Positions 1 through 8,624 of a stretch of DNA of 64,000 nt are shown here, piece after piece. The position numbers and the translations under genes were made by a program. The notes under the pieces were generated by a model that was given only the letters and a program-made list of their open reading frames with translations, did not search any database and was not told the DNA's origin. The DNA comes from Nostoc sp. NMS9 (lineage in GTDB: Bacteria; Cyanobacteriota; Cyanobacteriia; Cyanobacteriales; Nostocaceae): positions 1-64,000 of the forward strand of contig NZ_JABXKL010000092.1 in NCBI RefSeq assembly GCF_017114995.1, written 5' to 3'. Each line of letters starts with the position of its first letter. Position 1 is the stretch's first letter.

Positions 1-90
1 TTACTAATTACAGATATGGGCTTCTATGGATTTGAGTGGTTTGATACCCTAACTGAGCAAGGAAAATATATTTTAACTAGACTTAGTTGA
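1..90 (+). pseudogene. 3' stub of an IS4-like (DDE) transposase
   Basis: Reading frame 1 is open from the window edge to a TGA at 88-90 and gives about 29 residues. They include DMGFYGFEWFD, followed by LTEQGKYILTRLS. This resembles the second-aspartate block of IS4-type transposases, where the usual pattern is a D-(R/K/M)-GF core followed by a stretch ending in TRL. The full enzyme would continue for another 150 or so residues, so the frame stops early. The copy is therefore truncated or broken, and its 5' part lies outside the window. It differs from the transposase at 32.7 kb. It lies next to another decayed gene, which marks this edge as a degraded mobile region. The family assignment rests on one motif. 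Confidence 0.4.
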
Positions 91-101
91 GCATCAACGC
101 T

Positions 102-530
102 CTATGGGCTTGGTAAAAGCCGTGCGTCAACGACACCGACGCACTGCTGCAACCTCACTTGACATTTGGGCATCTGCCTTAACTTGACAAAAACTACTGT
201 TTGGGAATCTTCAAACAAAATGTTGCAATCAGGATAACCTTTCTTCAATTTGTTCGATATTTCATCGTCGAGATTATCGTATTGATCCTTGCTTTCCCAG
301 TAGCCCCAATCTAAACGCAAAGCATCTTTAACAGTGCCATCTGGATAAACAAGTTTGCCGCTAGGTGTTTTATAATCTAGTTCGGGAATAAGCCTAAATT
401 CTCTAGGTTTGCAATATTCATTAACTAAGTTTTGAAATGCAACCTGAATCGATGTTTCTTTACGTGAACCGCCATATTAAATAATTCTTTCTACTTCTGT
501 ATGATATTGACTAACCAGAAGTTTGGACAT
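102..530 (-). pseudogene. Decayed N-terminus of a type ISP restriction-modification enzyme
   Basis: Starting at an ATG at 530-528, the minus strand reads MSKLLVSQYHTEVERII, then an in-frame TAA at 479-477, then YGGSRKETS. The frame continues with QVAFQNLVNEY, a PDGTVKDALR segment, DWGYWESKD and NILFEDSQT. These segments match, as I recall the family, the extreme N-terminal region of type ISP (single-polypeptide) restriction-modification enzymes, where IIQYGGSRKETS is expected. The TAA is then a CAA-to-TAA change. Similarity ends after SQTVVF near position 195. The rest of a protein of about 1000-1600 residues is missing, replaced by unrelated sequence that runs to a stop at 102. It is a dead remnant with a nonsense mutation and a large 3' deletion. 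Confidence 0.55.
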
Positions 531-997
531 ACTTTATCAAACTTTTATATTTTTTAGCTCATGCTTAATGTAGCCTCAGTAAAAAAATTACAGATTGCTG
601 ATAGCACGGATTTTATATATGGTAGTACATCTACACTCTTGTAAGTATACTGATGCAAATATTTGCAAATTAGAATTATATAAAAAGTAGAAATATTGGT
701 TTGTTGCGTCTCTTAATAAAGTTAGATAAATAAGATAGTAAAAAACTTAATTATGTTGAGTTATTTTACTCTGTAACCATAATCTACTTGGTTAAGCGAT
801 CGCTCTTACCTCTATGATGAAATAAGCTAATTTGCATTTAAATTGCAATAAACTGACTAAGCTAAACTGATTAGTTCAGCAATCAGCCGTCTTTTCACTA
901 ACCTCCATCTTTCGTCACTTGCAAACTTGACATTAAATGCACTAAGCTAGCTCTAGCGCAAGGGGCTTCGCGCTGACTGTCTTTGGTTGGGCAAAAA
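531..997. other. Intergenic region, AT-rich, no gene seen
   Basis: This stretch of 467 bases has no supported ORF. The longest small frame gives only 27 residues and has no ribosome binding site. It holds one HIP1 octamer near 796-803 and a short GCGCAAGGGGCTTCGCGC inverted repeat at about 956-974, just before the kinase gene. It probably contains the kinase promoter, but I cannot point to one. Confidence 0.5.
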
Positions 998-2194
998 ATG
1001 GATTTTAGTCAGACTCTAATTGCCAAAAGTGATGCCATTCTCGATCAATGGGTAGAAGCGGTTTACCAAGATCAACAAATTGAAGCTACTAATGAACTGA
1101 CTTTCAATGCTGTACGGGATAGCTTACCGAGTGTTTTGAAAGCATTAGCAACAGTACTTTCTGAATCTGAAACGAGCGATTTGCAGACAGTAGTAGATGC
1201 AAGTTTAGAACACGGCACACTTCGCGCCCAACAGGGATTTGAACCAGCGGAAATTGCGCGAGAGTATCGTTTACTCCGGTTTGTAATTTTTTCGTTTTTA
1301 GAAGAAGATTTATTACAGGGATCTGCACAAGATGTGCTAAGGGCTGTTCGCCTGATTGATACAGTAATTGATGAAGCGATCGCACGTTGCTTTAACAGTT
1401 ATACTCAAGGACGATTACAAGAGCTTAAACAACTCCAAAGTCAGTTGCGGTTGACTAACCAAGAGCTAACTCGTTTGGTTCGTGCTAATAAAGATAATCT
1501 CTCTCATTTGGCTCATGAACTGAAAACGCCCCTGACTTCAATCATCGGTTACGCAGACTTATTTCTGCGTCAGCAGCGTCAACAACCAGAACTCAAGGAT
1601 ACCTATGCAAATCTTGAAAGTATTGAGCGAGTTCTCAAGAGTGGTAGACTTCTTGTCCGCTTAATTAACGATACTCTGGAAATTTCGCGCTGTGATGCCG
1701 GACAGATGAAATTGCAGCCTACTTTAACCGATGTGCGTAGTTTAATCAACTTTGTTTTAGAGATCATAGAGCCACTAGCGCGTGCTAAAGAATTATCCTT
1801 GATTGTTGAATGCGAACGCGCCCCAAGTCAAGTTATCACAGATCCTCTTCGGCTTCAACAAATTCTGACAAATCTGCTCAGTAACGCAATTCGCTACACA
1901 GAATCTGGTTCAATTCATTTGCAGTGCTGGACGTTATCTCAACAACAGTGGGCTATCTCTGTTACTGATAGTGGTATTGGTATTTCTCCAGATGCTCAAG
2001 CACAAATCTTCAATCCCTATTTTCGGGAAGTAACTGCTCCCCAAGTGCAAAGTTCTGATGGTACAGGATTAGGTTTAGCAATCGTATCTCGATTGGTTCA
2101 GTTAATGGATGGTGAAATTAAAGTAGATTCACAGCTAGGAAAAGGGTCTACATTTACAGTAATTTTGCCATTAGAAGCAATTGCCCAGGTATGA
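998..2194 (+). CDS. Sensor histidine kinase with RsbR-type N-terminal domain
   Basis: This is a cytoplasmic histidine kinase of 398 residues with no membrane segment. The first 140 or so residues are helical and look like the RsbRD N-terminal sensor domain (RILERW-like DAILDQWVEAV at the start, and EIAREYRLLR). A short coiled linker follows. The HisKA phosphoacceptor is H173 in HLAHELKTPLTS. The ATP-binding domain has an N box (NLLSNAIRYT), a G1 box (DSGIGIS) and a G2 box (GTGLGLAIV). I chose the ATG at 998 because the alternative TTG at 983 only adds MVGQK. No response regulator gene is adjacent, so it is an orphan and its target cannot be inferred. Confidence 0.85.
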   Translation: MDFSQTLIAKSDAILDQWVEAVYQDQQIEATNELTFNAVRDSLPSVLKALATVLSESETSDLQTVVDASLEHGTLRAQQGFEPAEIAREYRLLRFVIFSFLEEDLLQGSAQDVLRAVRLIDTVIDEAIARCFNSYTQGRLQELKQLQSQLRLTNQELTRLVRANKDNLSHLAHELKTPLTSIIGYADLFLRQQRQQPELKDTYANLESIERVLKSGRLLVRLINDTLEISRCDAGQMKLQPTLTDVRSLINFVLEIIEPLARAKELSLIVECERAPSQVITDPLRLQQILTNLLSNAIRYTESGSIHLQCWTLSQQQWAISVTDSGIGISPDAQAQIFNPYFREVTAPQVQSSDGTGLGLAIVSRLVQLMDGEIKVDSQLGKGSTFTVILPLEAIAQV

Positions 2195-2287
2195 CCAGGG
2201 CTGACTATTTCAGCGAAACTTTAAAGTGAAATCGCAACTAAAATTGGTGCGTTAACGCAGTGTAACGCACCTTACCAATTAAGATAC

Positions 2288-4558
2288 CTACTCGTCAATT
2301 TGACCAACGCGGCGGATATTCAAAATGTCGCTCATTTTCTTAATTTGGACGAAGACTTGCTCTAGTTGAGAGCGATCGCGTATATCTATTCCTAAGTCGA
2401 TCAATGCAGGTTGACCAGTAGAGGTTTTCACCTGGGCATGACGGACGTTAATCCCTTGGTCGCTTAACCGTGACAAAATATCCTTTAGCACCCCTACGCG
2501 GTCAAGAGCTTCAATTTGAACATCTACTGGATACGTGTGCGGACGACCACTATTTTCGGCGGCTGGGTTCCATCTAACTGGTACTAAGCGTTCATACTCC
2601 ACAGTCTCCAGATTATGGCAGCCTTGGCGATGAATTGAAATCCCCCTACCTCGCGTTACCACACCAATAATTGGCTCGCCAGGAATCGGGGTACAACACC
2701 CAGCTAAATAATATACCAAACCTTCCACCCCAAAAATTGGCGAATCACTGGAGCGTGAGGTAGTTGGAGGTGCATCTCGTAAAGTTTTTGATGTCGCTGG
2801 TTCTTTAGGGATAAATGGCGACACAGTGGAAACTGGTTGTTGTCCCTTCGCTACTTCTCGCCAGCGATTTAGCACTAGGTTCAACGTAATTTCTCCGTAA
2901 CCCAAACCGGCAAGTAAATCTTCCACGCTATGGTAGTTACACTTTTCGGCGACAATCTGCATCGCATCCGACTTCAGCAAACTATCAAAACCAGTTTTAC
3001 CAAGTTCCTTTTCTAACAATTCCCGTCCACGCGCGACATTTTCTTCCCGGCGCGATCGCTTGTACCATTGTTTAATCCGATATTTCGCCGCCGAAGTTCT
3101 GACAAAGTTCAACCAATCCAAACTCGGATGGCAGTTCTTTTGGGTGAGAACTTCTACAATATCGCCATTTTGCAGCCGCGTTGACAGTGGCACCATTCGC
3201 CCATTCACGCGCGCCCCTGAACAGTGGTTTCCGACTTCTGTATGAATGCGATAAGCAAAATCTACAGTCGTAGCACCAGGACTTAAAGGAACAACATCCC
3301 CCTTAGGGGTGAAGACATAGACATCATCTTCAAATAGATTATCTTTGACGCTATCAAGATATTCTTGTGCATCCTTGAGATCGGTTTGCCATTCCAGCAG
3401 TTGCCGCAGCCAAGTAAACTTGTCATCTGGGCCTGTTAAATGGCTAATGCTAGAACCACCTGTTTCTTTATACTTCCAATGGGCGGCAATCCCATACTCG
3501 GCGATATGATGCATTTCGATTGTCCGAATTTGCACCTCTAAAGGACGACCAGTTAATCCAATCACCCCAGTGTGCAATGACTGGTAACGGTTAGGCTTAG
3601 GCAGTCCAATATAGTCCTTAAATCTGCCAGGAATTGGGCGAAAAGCATCATGAACCACCGCCAACGCCCGATAGCATTCCTCATTGGTTTGAACAATAAT
3701 CCGCAGCGCTGCCAAATCGTAAATTTCATGAAATTCCTTTTGCTGGCGGTGCATTTTTTGGTAAATGCTATAAAGGTGTTTGGGACGACCACTGATATCC
3801 TGAAAGTGGATTCCGGTTTGCTGCAAACGTTCTCGCAAAATGTCTGTAGCTTTGGCCAATTTCTCTTCTCGCGCCGTCCGTTTTTCGGAAACATGCTCCT
3901 GCATTTCGCGAAAAGCTTCCGGTTCCAAATACTTAAAAGCCAAATCTTCGAGTTCCCATTTAATCCGCCAAATCCCCAAGCGATTGGCTAAGGGTGCGAA
4001 AATATCTCGCGTTTCCTGGGCACTGCGGCGGCGGCTGGCTTCTGACATATATTGTAAAGTTCGCATATTATGCAAACGATCTGCTAATTTCACCACAATT
4101 ACCCGAATATCTTGCGCCATTGCTAAAAACATCCGCCGGAAGTTTTCGGCTTGGCTTTCGGTTTTGCTGGTGAAATTGATTTTAGAAAGCTTGGTGACAC
4201 CTTCGACCAATTGCCGCACTTCTGGGCCAAAGCGTTCTTCTATATCTTGACTTGTAACTTCTGTATCTTCAACGACATCATGGAGAAATCCAGCTGCTAT
4301 CATAGCAGCACTGCCTCCCAAGTCACGCAGCAATTCAGCCACAGCAATGGGATGGGCGATGTATGGTTCTCCCGATTTGCGGTATTGACCTTCATGCAGT
4401 TGGTAAGCAAATTCAAATGCCCGACCAATTAAGACGGCATCATTATGCCTTCGGTCATCTTCCGCTGCGCCGCTACTTGTCGATGACTCCTTCAAACATT
4501 TTTTTAACCATTCGGGAATGGCAAGGTCAACTGATGAATTTATCGCTATACTGCTCAT
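2288..4558 (-). CDS. spoT: Bifunctional (p)ppGpp synthetase/hydrolase (RelA/SpoT)
   Basis: A Rel-family enzyme of 756 residues that makes and degrades the stringent-response alarmone (p)ppGpp in the cytoplasm. In order it has an HD hydrolase domain (AHPIAVAELL, FLHDVVEDT), a synthetase domain (RPKHLYSIYQKM, RFKDYIGLPK, RYQSLHT), a TGS domain (VFTPKGDVVPL) and a C-terminal ACT domain. The HDxxED motif is intact, so hydrolase activity is expected. The RFKD motif is the RxKD type found in bifunctional Rel enzymes rather than the ExDD type of synthetase-only RelA. I chose the ATG at 4558 (MSSIAINSS). The upstream extension of 47 residues has no family match. It is the only long Rel gene in the window and is transcribed away from the PatD-like gene. 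Confidence 0.93.
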   Translation of the reverse strand: MSSIAINSSVDLAIPEWLKKCLKESSTSSGAAEDDRRHNDAVLIGRAFEFAYQLHEGQYRKSGEPYIAHPIAVAELLRDLGGSAAMIAAGFLHDVVEDTEVTSQDIEERFGPEVRQLVEGVTKLSKINFTSKTESQAENFRRMFLAMAQDIRVIVVKLADRLHNMRTLQYMSEASRRRSAQETRDIFAPLANRLGIWRIKWELEDLAFKYLEPEAFREMQEHVSEKRTAREEKLAKATDILRERLQQTGIHFQDISGRPKHLYSIYQKMHRQQKEFHEIYDLAALRIIVQTNEECYRALAVVHDAFRPIPGRFKDYIGLPKPNRYQSLHTGVIGLTGRPLEVQIRTIEMHHIAEYGIAAHWKYKETGGSSISHLTGPDDKFTWLRQLLEWQTDLKDAQEYLDSVKDNLFEDDVYVFTPKGDVVPLSPGATTVDFAYRIHTEVGNHCSGARVNGRMVPLSTRLQNGDIVEVLTQKNCHPSLDWLNFVRTSAAKYRIKQWYKRSRREENVARGRELLEKELGKTGFDSLLKSDAMQIVAEKCNYHSVEDLLAGLGYGEITLNLVLNRWREVAKGQQPVSTVSPFIPKEPATSKTLRDAPPTTSRSSDSPIFGVEGLVYYLAGCCTPIPGEPIIGVVTRGRGISIHRQGCHNLETVEYERLVPVRWNPAAENSGRPHTYPVDVQIEALDRVGVLKDILSRLSDQGINVRHAQVKTSTGQPALIDLGIDIRDRSQLEQVFVQIKKMSDILNIRRVGQIDE

Positions 4559-4751
4559 ACAATTTGGGTTTAGAGAGGATCGGTAGATAAGTGAATGATA
4601 AATAAAACTAGCAGCATCACCCTGAAAAGATGCTGTTGCCCAAAGACGGGTTGGAAAAAGCAGTGTAAGGACGATTCTCCAATTGCCAATGGTAGTCATC
4701 CAGTTTGAATTTCAAGGATCGTTAAAGAAAGAAAATCCATTGATGGCAAAC

Positions 4752-4780
4752 AAAGCCCCAAATCAAGATTTGAGGCTTTT
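4752..4780. terminator. Terminator-like hairpin between divergent spoT and patD-like genes
   Basis: The stem AAAGCC-c-CAAAT pairs with ATTTG-a-GGCTTT around a CAAG loop and is followed by TTTT. It lies between two genes that are both transcribed away from it, so it is not an ordinary end-of-gene terminator. It could be part of a leader, or the end of a short unannotated transcript. Confidence 0.45.
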
Positions 4781-4857
4781 AGTGCTGATAAGTCTTTAAG
4801 AAAGTTTATTGTAGAAGAAAAATTACTTGACATTAATACTATCTTAACTAGCACTGG

Positions 4858-5211
4858 ATGTCTTTAAACCGTGAGAAATATCTGGCATTCGTAACTTTAT
4901 TAGAGCAATTACGCTCCGATGCCACAACTACCCAAATCGTTGCGCCAGAACTGCGGCAGCGTGTAGCCACCTTGCAGCAATTTTTCGGACAACAAATTGT
5001 GCCTTTGGCTGATGAAAACTGGCGAGTACAGTCTTATCAAACGGAGATGAGCAAGCAATTGCGCCTGTTGGAAATAGATGTGATGTTTTTCCAAGGAGCG
5101 CGGCAAGCATCTACTGTACAAACGAGACTTCAAACGATTAGCGATCGCTTGACAACCCTCATTCAATATTGTGATGCCATTCTGCAACCAGAAGCGGAAG
5201 GAGAAAAATAA
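4858..5211 (+). CDS. patD: PatD-like heterocyst frequency control protein
   Basis: A soluble, all-helical protein of 117 residues without signal peptide or membrane segment. The length and sequence pattern (LEQLRSDA near residue 15, VAPELRQRVATLQQFF at 28-43, LLEIDVMFFQGARQ at 70-83, and a C-terminal DRLTTLIQYCDAIL) agree with my memory of PatD. This is a small protein of heterocyst-forming cyanobacteria reported to modulate FtsZ and the frequency of heterocysts. The identification is from recall and was not checked by alignment. The alternative is an unnamed conserved cyanobacterial protein. It sits divergent to spoT with about 300 bases between them. If correct, it supports a heterocystous host. 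Confidence 0.55.
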   Translation: MSLNREKYLAFVTLLEQLRSDATTTQIVAPELRQRVATLQQFFGQQIVPLADENWRVQSYQTEMSKQLRLLEIDVMFFQGARQASTVQTRLQTISDRLTTLIQYCDAILQPEAEGEK

Positions 5212-5269
5212 CAATTGTTTACCTTTTTCTCTAATCCCTCCATCATCTCATTTATGACCTATGATGGAA

Positions 5270-5472
5270 AGTTATTTTGCTAACAAGTTGGAATTGGGCA
5301 TTGGGCATTGGGCGAACGCAAGTGCGTCTCGTAGAGAAGCCGTTGGCGCAGCCTCTCCAAGAGTTGTATTGGGCATTGGTTATTCTCGTTGTCCCAGTAA
5401 AGTTCTGATCTAAGAAAGCCTTATCTTAGTCTTGTTCCCATTCCCCATGCCCAATGCCCCATGCCCCATGCC
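5270..5472. repeat. Nostoc small dispersed and tandem repeats
   Basis: Heptamer-like units of the CATTGGG type (GGGCATTGGGCATTGGGC) are followed by the dispersed segment GCAAGTGCGTCTCGTAGAGA. At 5440-5480 there is a run of CCCATGCC units in the opposite orientation. The two CATTGGG/CCCATGC blocks can pair, placing a long imperfect inverted repeat between the PatD-like gene and the tetR gene. No gene is seen here. Confidence 0.7.
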
Positions 5473-6069
5473 CTATGCCGCATTCCCAATACCTTTGAGG
5501 AGAAGATTCATAGTGCGGCGCATGTATGCTTCTACTGGCTCGGTTGTGGGTTTGAAGATCAGTGCATAATATAGTGAACCGCTTACAAGGTCGATAATTA
5601 AGTCTACGTCTGCATCCTTGTGAATTTCGTCTCTAGACTTAGCACGCTCAAGTATTTCAGAAAAGGCTTCACGTCGGAGTTTCGTATATTTTGTCCAATA
5701 AACCTCGGCAAATTGAGGATTGCTAGACGCTGTACTAATAATCAGTGCAAGTGTCTGACGACCAAGGGGACTATCTATTTTTTTGGCGGCATTCTTAATC
5801 AGGATATCCATGTCTCCCCAAAAGCTGCCGATATCGGGGATCGCTAAATCATCTCTCAGACTTTCTATCGCGTCTGCAACTAGTTCTTCTTTGGAAGTGT
5901 AACGCCGATAGATGGTTGTTTTCCCAACTCCAGCACGAGAAGCGATCGCTTCTATACTCATGCTTTCATATCCTACCTCTGCAAGCAGATCCAAAGTTGC
6001 TTGCAGAATAGCTTGGTCGGCGTGGATGCTGCGTGGGCGTCCAGAGGTGCTGTTGATTTGCTTACTCAT
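5473..6069 (-). CDS. TetR/AcrR-family transcriptional repressor
   Basis: A regulator of 198 residues. The N-terminal helix-turn-helix spans about residues 12-60 (ILQATLDLLAEVGYESMSIEAIA, then AGVGKTTIYRRYTSKEEL), the classic TetR DNA-binding signature. The rest is a helical ligand-binding and dimerisation domain. I prefer the ATG at 6069 (MSKQINSTSGRPRS), which has GGGGAT a short distance upstream. The ORF can be extended to 6105 with 12 more residues. It is divergent from a drug-exporter gene, and the shared 278-base spacer contains a perfect 8-bp palindrome at 6263-6281. The simplest inference is that it represses itself and the exporter until a substrate binds. Confidence 0.88.
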   Translation of the reverse strand: MSKQINSTSGRPRSIHADQAILQATLDLLAEVGYESMSIEAIASRAGVGKTTIYRRYTSKEELVADAIESLRDDLAIPDIGSFWGDMDILIKNAAKKIDSPLGRQTLALIISTASSNPQFAEVYWTKYTKLRREAFSEILERAKSRDEIHKDADVDLIIDLVSGSLYYALIFKPTTEPVEAYMRRTMNLLLKGIGNAA

Positions 6070-6262
6070 AAAAATATCATCCCCAAGCAATATCTTCTTG
6101 GCCATCTGCTTCTACTTTTGGGCATAGAACATAACTTCTGGGAAACGAAATAAGCCTCATAACCCAATTCTCATGCACTAAAACAGCAGCAATGACCATC
6201 CATCTTTAGCATAGGTATTTCTGCCACTTTTCAGGAAAAACCCTCTTGACCGTTCCTATATG

Positions 6263-6281
6263 ATACGCTACCGTAGCGTAT
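6263..6281. promoter_or_regulatory. Candidate TetR operator palindrome
   Basis: ATACGCTA-CCG-TAGCGTAT is a perfect 8-bp inverted repeat with a 3-base centre. It lies between the divergent tetR (start 6069) and MFS exporter (start 6348) genes. Spacing and symmetry fit a TetR dimer site. The partially AT-rich flank TATATATACAAT immediately to the right could hold a -10 element for the exporter. Confidence 0.6.
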
Positions 6282-6347
6282 ATATACAATACTTAATTTT
6301 AGCTTTGGCATTGCTTGACATCTCCCAAATATTATTTGTGCTAAATA

Positions 6348-7937
6348 ATGGCTACCAACATTAAAAGTTCTAGTTTTGACGAATTTGGTTATGTCCACGG
6401 CCCCTTGAAGTGGGCAATCGCTTTTACGGCTTCTATTGGTGCGATATTAGAAGTAATTGATACTAGTATTGTTAACGTTGCCCTGACAGATATACAGGCT
6501 AGTTTGGGTGCAACTGTCAGTGAAGTAGGCTGGGTGGTAACTGGATATGCGATCGCAAATGTCGTCTTAATTCCCTTATCTGCATGGCTGGGAGATTACT
6601 TTGGACGCAAAACCTACTTTATCTTCTCGTTGATTGGCTTTACCCTGGCCTCGGTTTTATGCGGGTTGGCATTTAATCTCCCGATGCTAGTTTTTTCTCG
6701 AATTCTTCAAGGTTTATGTGGTGGCGGATTGCTAGCTAAAGCCCAAGCGATTTTGTTCGAGACTTTTCCACCTGCTGAACAAGGTTTAGCACAGGCAGTT
6801 TTTGGGGTAGGTGTAATTGCTGGCCCAGCCATCGGCCCAACTTTAGGAGGATTTTTGGTAGATGGTTTAGGCTGGCGGTGGATTTTCTTTGTTAATATTC
6901 CCTTCGGGATCGTTGCAGTGGCGATGTCAGTGGTATTTTTGCCCAAAGACAAAGATAAAAGCAAGACACAAAGCCAAGCCGTCGATTGGTTCGGGATTGG
7001 GTTTTTAGTTATCGCTATTGGCTGTATGCAAACTTTGTTAGAGGAAGGAGAGAAAGAGGACTGGTTTTCCTCCAGTTTCATCACCACGTTAGCGATCGCC
7101 AGTATTATCGGCTTGGGGTTGTTTATTTGGCAAGAAGTGAAAACAGATCACCCTGCTGTGGATTTGAGAGTTTTGCGCCACCGTTCTTTAGCTGCGGGAA
7201 GCGTTCTCTCAGCAGTGGTGGGTATGGGGCTTTATGGCACACTCTTTGCTGTGCCGATATTTGCTCAGAGTGTGCTGCACTTTACGGCAACGCAGACAGG
7301 ACTATTGTTAGCACCTGGTGCTTTAGCGTCTGCGATCGTGATGGTTTTATTAGGTAAACTGTCTAGTAAAATTGATGCCCGATTTTTAATTGCAATGGGC
7401 GCTGTCGGATCGTCTGGAGTCATGTTTCAACTCGCAGCAATTACCCCACAAACTGGCATAGATGATTTATTTTGGCCATTGGTATGGCGTGGGGCTTTCA
7501 CTGTGTTGATGTTTCTGCCTTTGAGTTTGGCAGTTTTAGGCCCGCTACCCAAACAGGATATTTCTGCCGGCTCTGGTTTCTACAACCTCACCCGACAACT
7601 GGGTGGTAGTATAGGTATTGCTCTACTTACCACTTTGCTTGATCGACGAGAAGCTTTTCATCGAGCCATCCTATTAGCAAAACTTAGTCCTTATGACCCA
7701 GAAACCAGTCAGCGCCTCGATGCGCTCAACGGGGCACTTCAAGGTCAAGGCATGGATGCGACAACGGCTCAACAACAAGCACTAGCTTTATTAAGTCAAA
7801 CAGTAAATACTCAAGCTGCGGTTTTGTCTTACGCAGATTGCTTTCGAGTGGTAGGGGTAGGGTTCCTTTGCTCATTACCTCTGTTGCTATTTCTGGGTAA
7901 AGGCGGTGCAGGAGCGAAAGCGCCAGTCGGTCATTAG
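6348..7937 (+). CDS. DHA2-family MFS multidrug exporter (EmrB/QacA type)
   Basis: An inner-membrane protein of 529 residues with about 14 predicted transmembrane helices, typical of the DHA2 drug:H+ antiporters. Helix 1 carries the acidic EVIDTSIVNVALT motif (D1-like) of this family. GDYFGRKTYF is MFS motif A between helices 2 and 3, and GVIAGPAIGPTLGGFLV is motif C of exporters. The length is normal for the EmrB group. No membrane-fusion partner (EmrA) or outer-membrane protein lies next to it. It probably exports hydrophobic compounds under control of the divergent TetR. The substrate is unknown. Confidence 0.9.
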   Translation: MATNIKSSSFDEFGYVHGPLKWAIAFTASIGAILEVIDTSIVNVALTDIQASLGATVSEVGWVVTGYAIANVVLIPLSAWLGDYFGRKTYFIFSLIGFTLASVLCGLAFNLPMLVFSRILQGLCGGGLLAKAQAILFETFPPAEQGLAQAVFGVGVIAGPAIGPTLGGFLVDGLGWRWIFFVNIPFGIVAVAMSVVFLPKDKDKSKTQSQAVDWFGIGFLVIAIGCMQTLLEEGEKEDWFSSSFITTLAIASIIGLGLFIWQEVKTDHPAVDLRVLRHRSLAAGSVLSAVVGMGLYGTLFAVPIFAQSVLHFTATQTGLLLAPGALASAIVMVLLGKLSSKIDARFLIAMGAVGSSGVMFQLAAITPQTGIDDLFWPLVWRGAFTVLMFLPLSLAVLGPLPKQDISAGSGFYNLTRQLGGSIGIALLTTLLDRREAFHRAILLAKLSPYDPETSQRLDALNGALQGQGMDATTAQQQALALLSQTVNTQAAVLSYADCFRVVGVGFLCSLPLLLFLGKGGAGAKAPVGH

Positions 7938-8060
7938 GAGTAAGGTAAATAGCGATCGCATCCTTATTTGAAATTCTTTGATTGCAAAACTACGTAAAAA
8001 TGCCGAAAGTCACAGCAGAAAGTTAATACACACGGATTTATTTGGATGAAAAAAGTAAAA

Positions 8061-8084
8061 GTCCCACTCAGCTTTGAGCGGGAC
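8061..8084 (-). terminator. Intrinsic terminator of the 34-residue membrane protein gene
   Basis: GTCCC-a-CTCA and TGAG-c-GGGAC form a strong stem with a GCTT loop. On the minus strand the stem is followed by TTTTACTTTTTTC, a U-rich tract. It lies 39 bases after the stop of the small ORF at 8123-8227, in the right direction to end that transcript. It could also end the MFS transcript from the other side, but the plus-strand flank has no U tract. Confidence 0.7.
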
Positions 8085-8122
8085 TATATGAAGTCTGATT
8101 GCTAAAATGAGAAATCTTGATC

Positions 8123-8227
8123 TTAGAAAAAGTTCATGATTGTAATAACCCCAACGCTGGTTAACATCATTAAAGCGCCCATAATTATAGACTGGCCTAA
8201 TGGATTGCTGAATTTTGCGTTGTTCAT
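8123..8227 (-). CDS. Small single-helix membrane protein, 34 residues
   Basis: The ATG at 8227-8225 opens a 34-codon frame ending in TAA at 8125-8123. It begins MNNAKFSNPLGQSI, followed by a hydrophobic segment (about residues 14-33) made of small and aliphatic residues and ending in NFF. Upstream, AAGGGA lies about 12 bases from the start. Downstream, a strong minus-strand terminator begins after 39 bases. A start, a ribosome site and a matched terminator make this a credible gene even though it is very short. Size and single helix resemble photosystem or NDH-1 small subunits, but I do not recognise the family and name no function. Confidence 0.55.
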   Translation of the reverse strand: MNNAKFSNPLGQSIIMGALMMLTSVGVITIMNFF

Positions 8228-8624
8228 TTAAGTAAAAATCCCTTTTATTAATAGTTCCTTAACCATATCAAAATCAGTATAAATATCTATAGAAATACTG
8301 TAAAACTTAAATTACCGTAACTTTTCTTAATAAATACCTCATTTATGTTTATGTAATAATTTTTACTGGGCATTAGGCACAAGAGGCGAAGGGGCAGAGG
8401 TGCGGAGGGGCAGAGGTGCGGAGGGGCAGAGGGGAATAAACTTACTGCAATTTCTCCCTTGCTCCCCTGCTCCCCTGCCCCCTTGCCCCCTGCTCCCCAT
8501 TCCCCATTCTCAAAATGTAGTAATTTCCGCACAAAATAATTACCTTATCTCCGAGCGGAATACGTGTCTTGATGGAGTAAGATCGATCTTAATCAAGGTA
8601 GAAATATTTGAATAGAAGATTATC
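8228..8624. repeat. Intergenic repeats of the GGGGCAGAGG / CTCCCCTGC type
   Basis: At 8380-8435 there are three near-identical units of AGAGGTGCGGAGGGGC, and at 8450-8515 a run of CTCCCCTGCC units that is roughly the reverse complement. The two arms can fold into a long hairpin around 8436-8450. No gene is supported. ORFs crossing the arms are repeat translations of low complexity. Confidence 0.65.

Noticed and set aside
3060..4590. Several plus-strand ORFs opposite spoT
   Set aside because: They lie entirely within the spoT coding sequence in other frames, lack family motifs and ribosome sites, and have compositions expected of antisense frames.
4559..4699. 47-residue N-terminal extension of SpoT
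   Set aside because: It has no family match, and the ATG at 4558 gives the expected length of about 756 residues.
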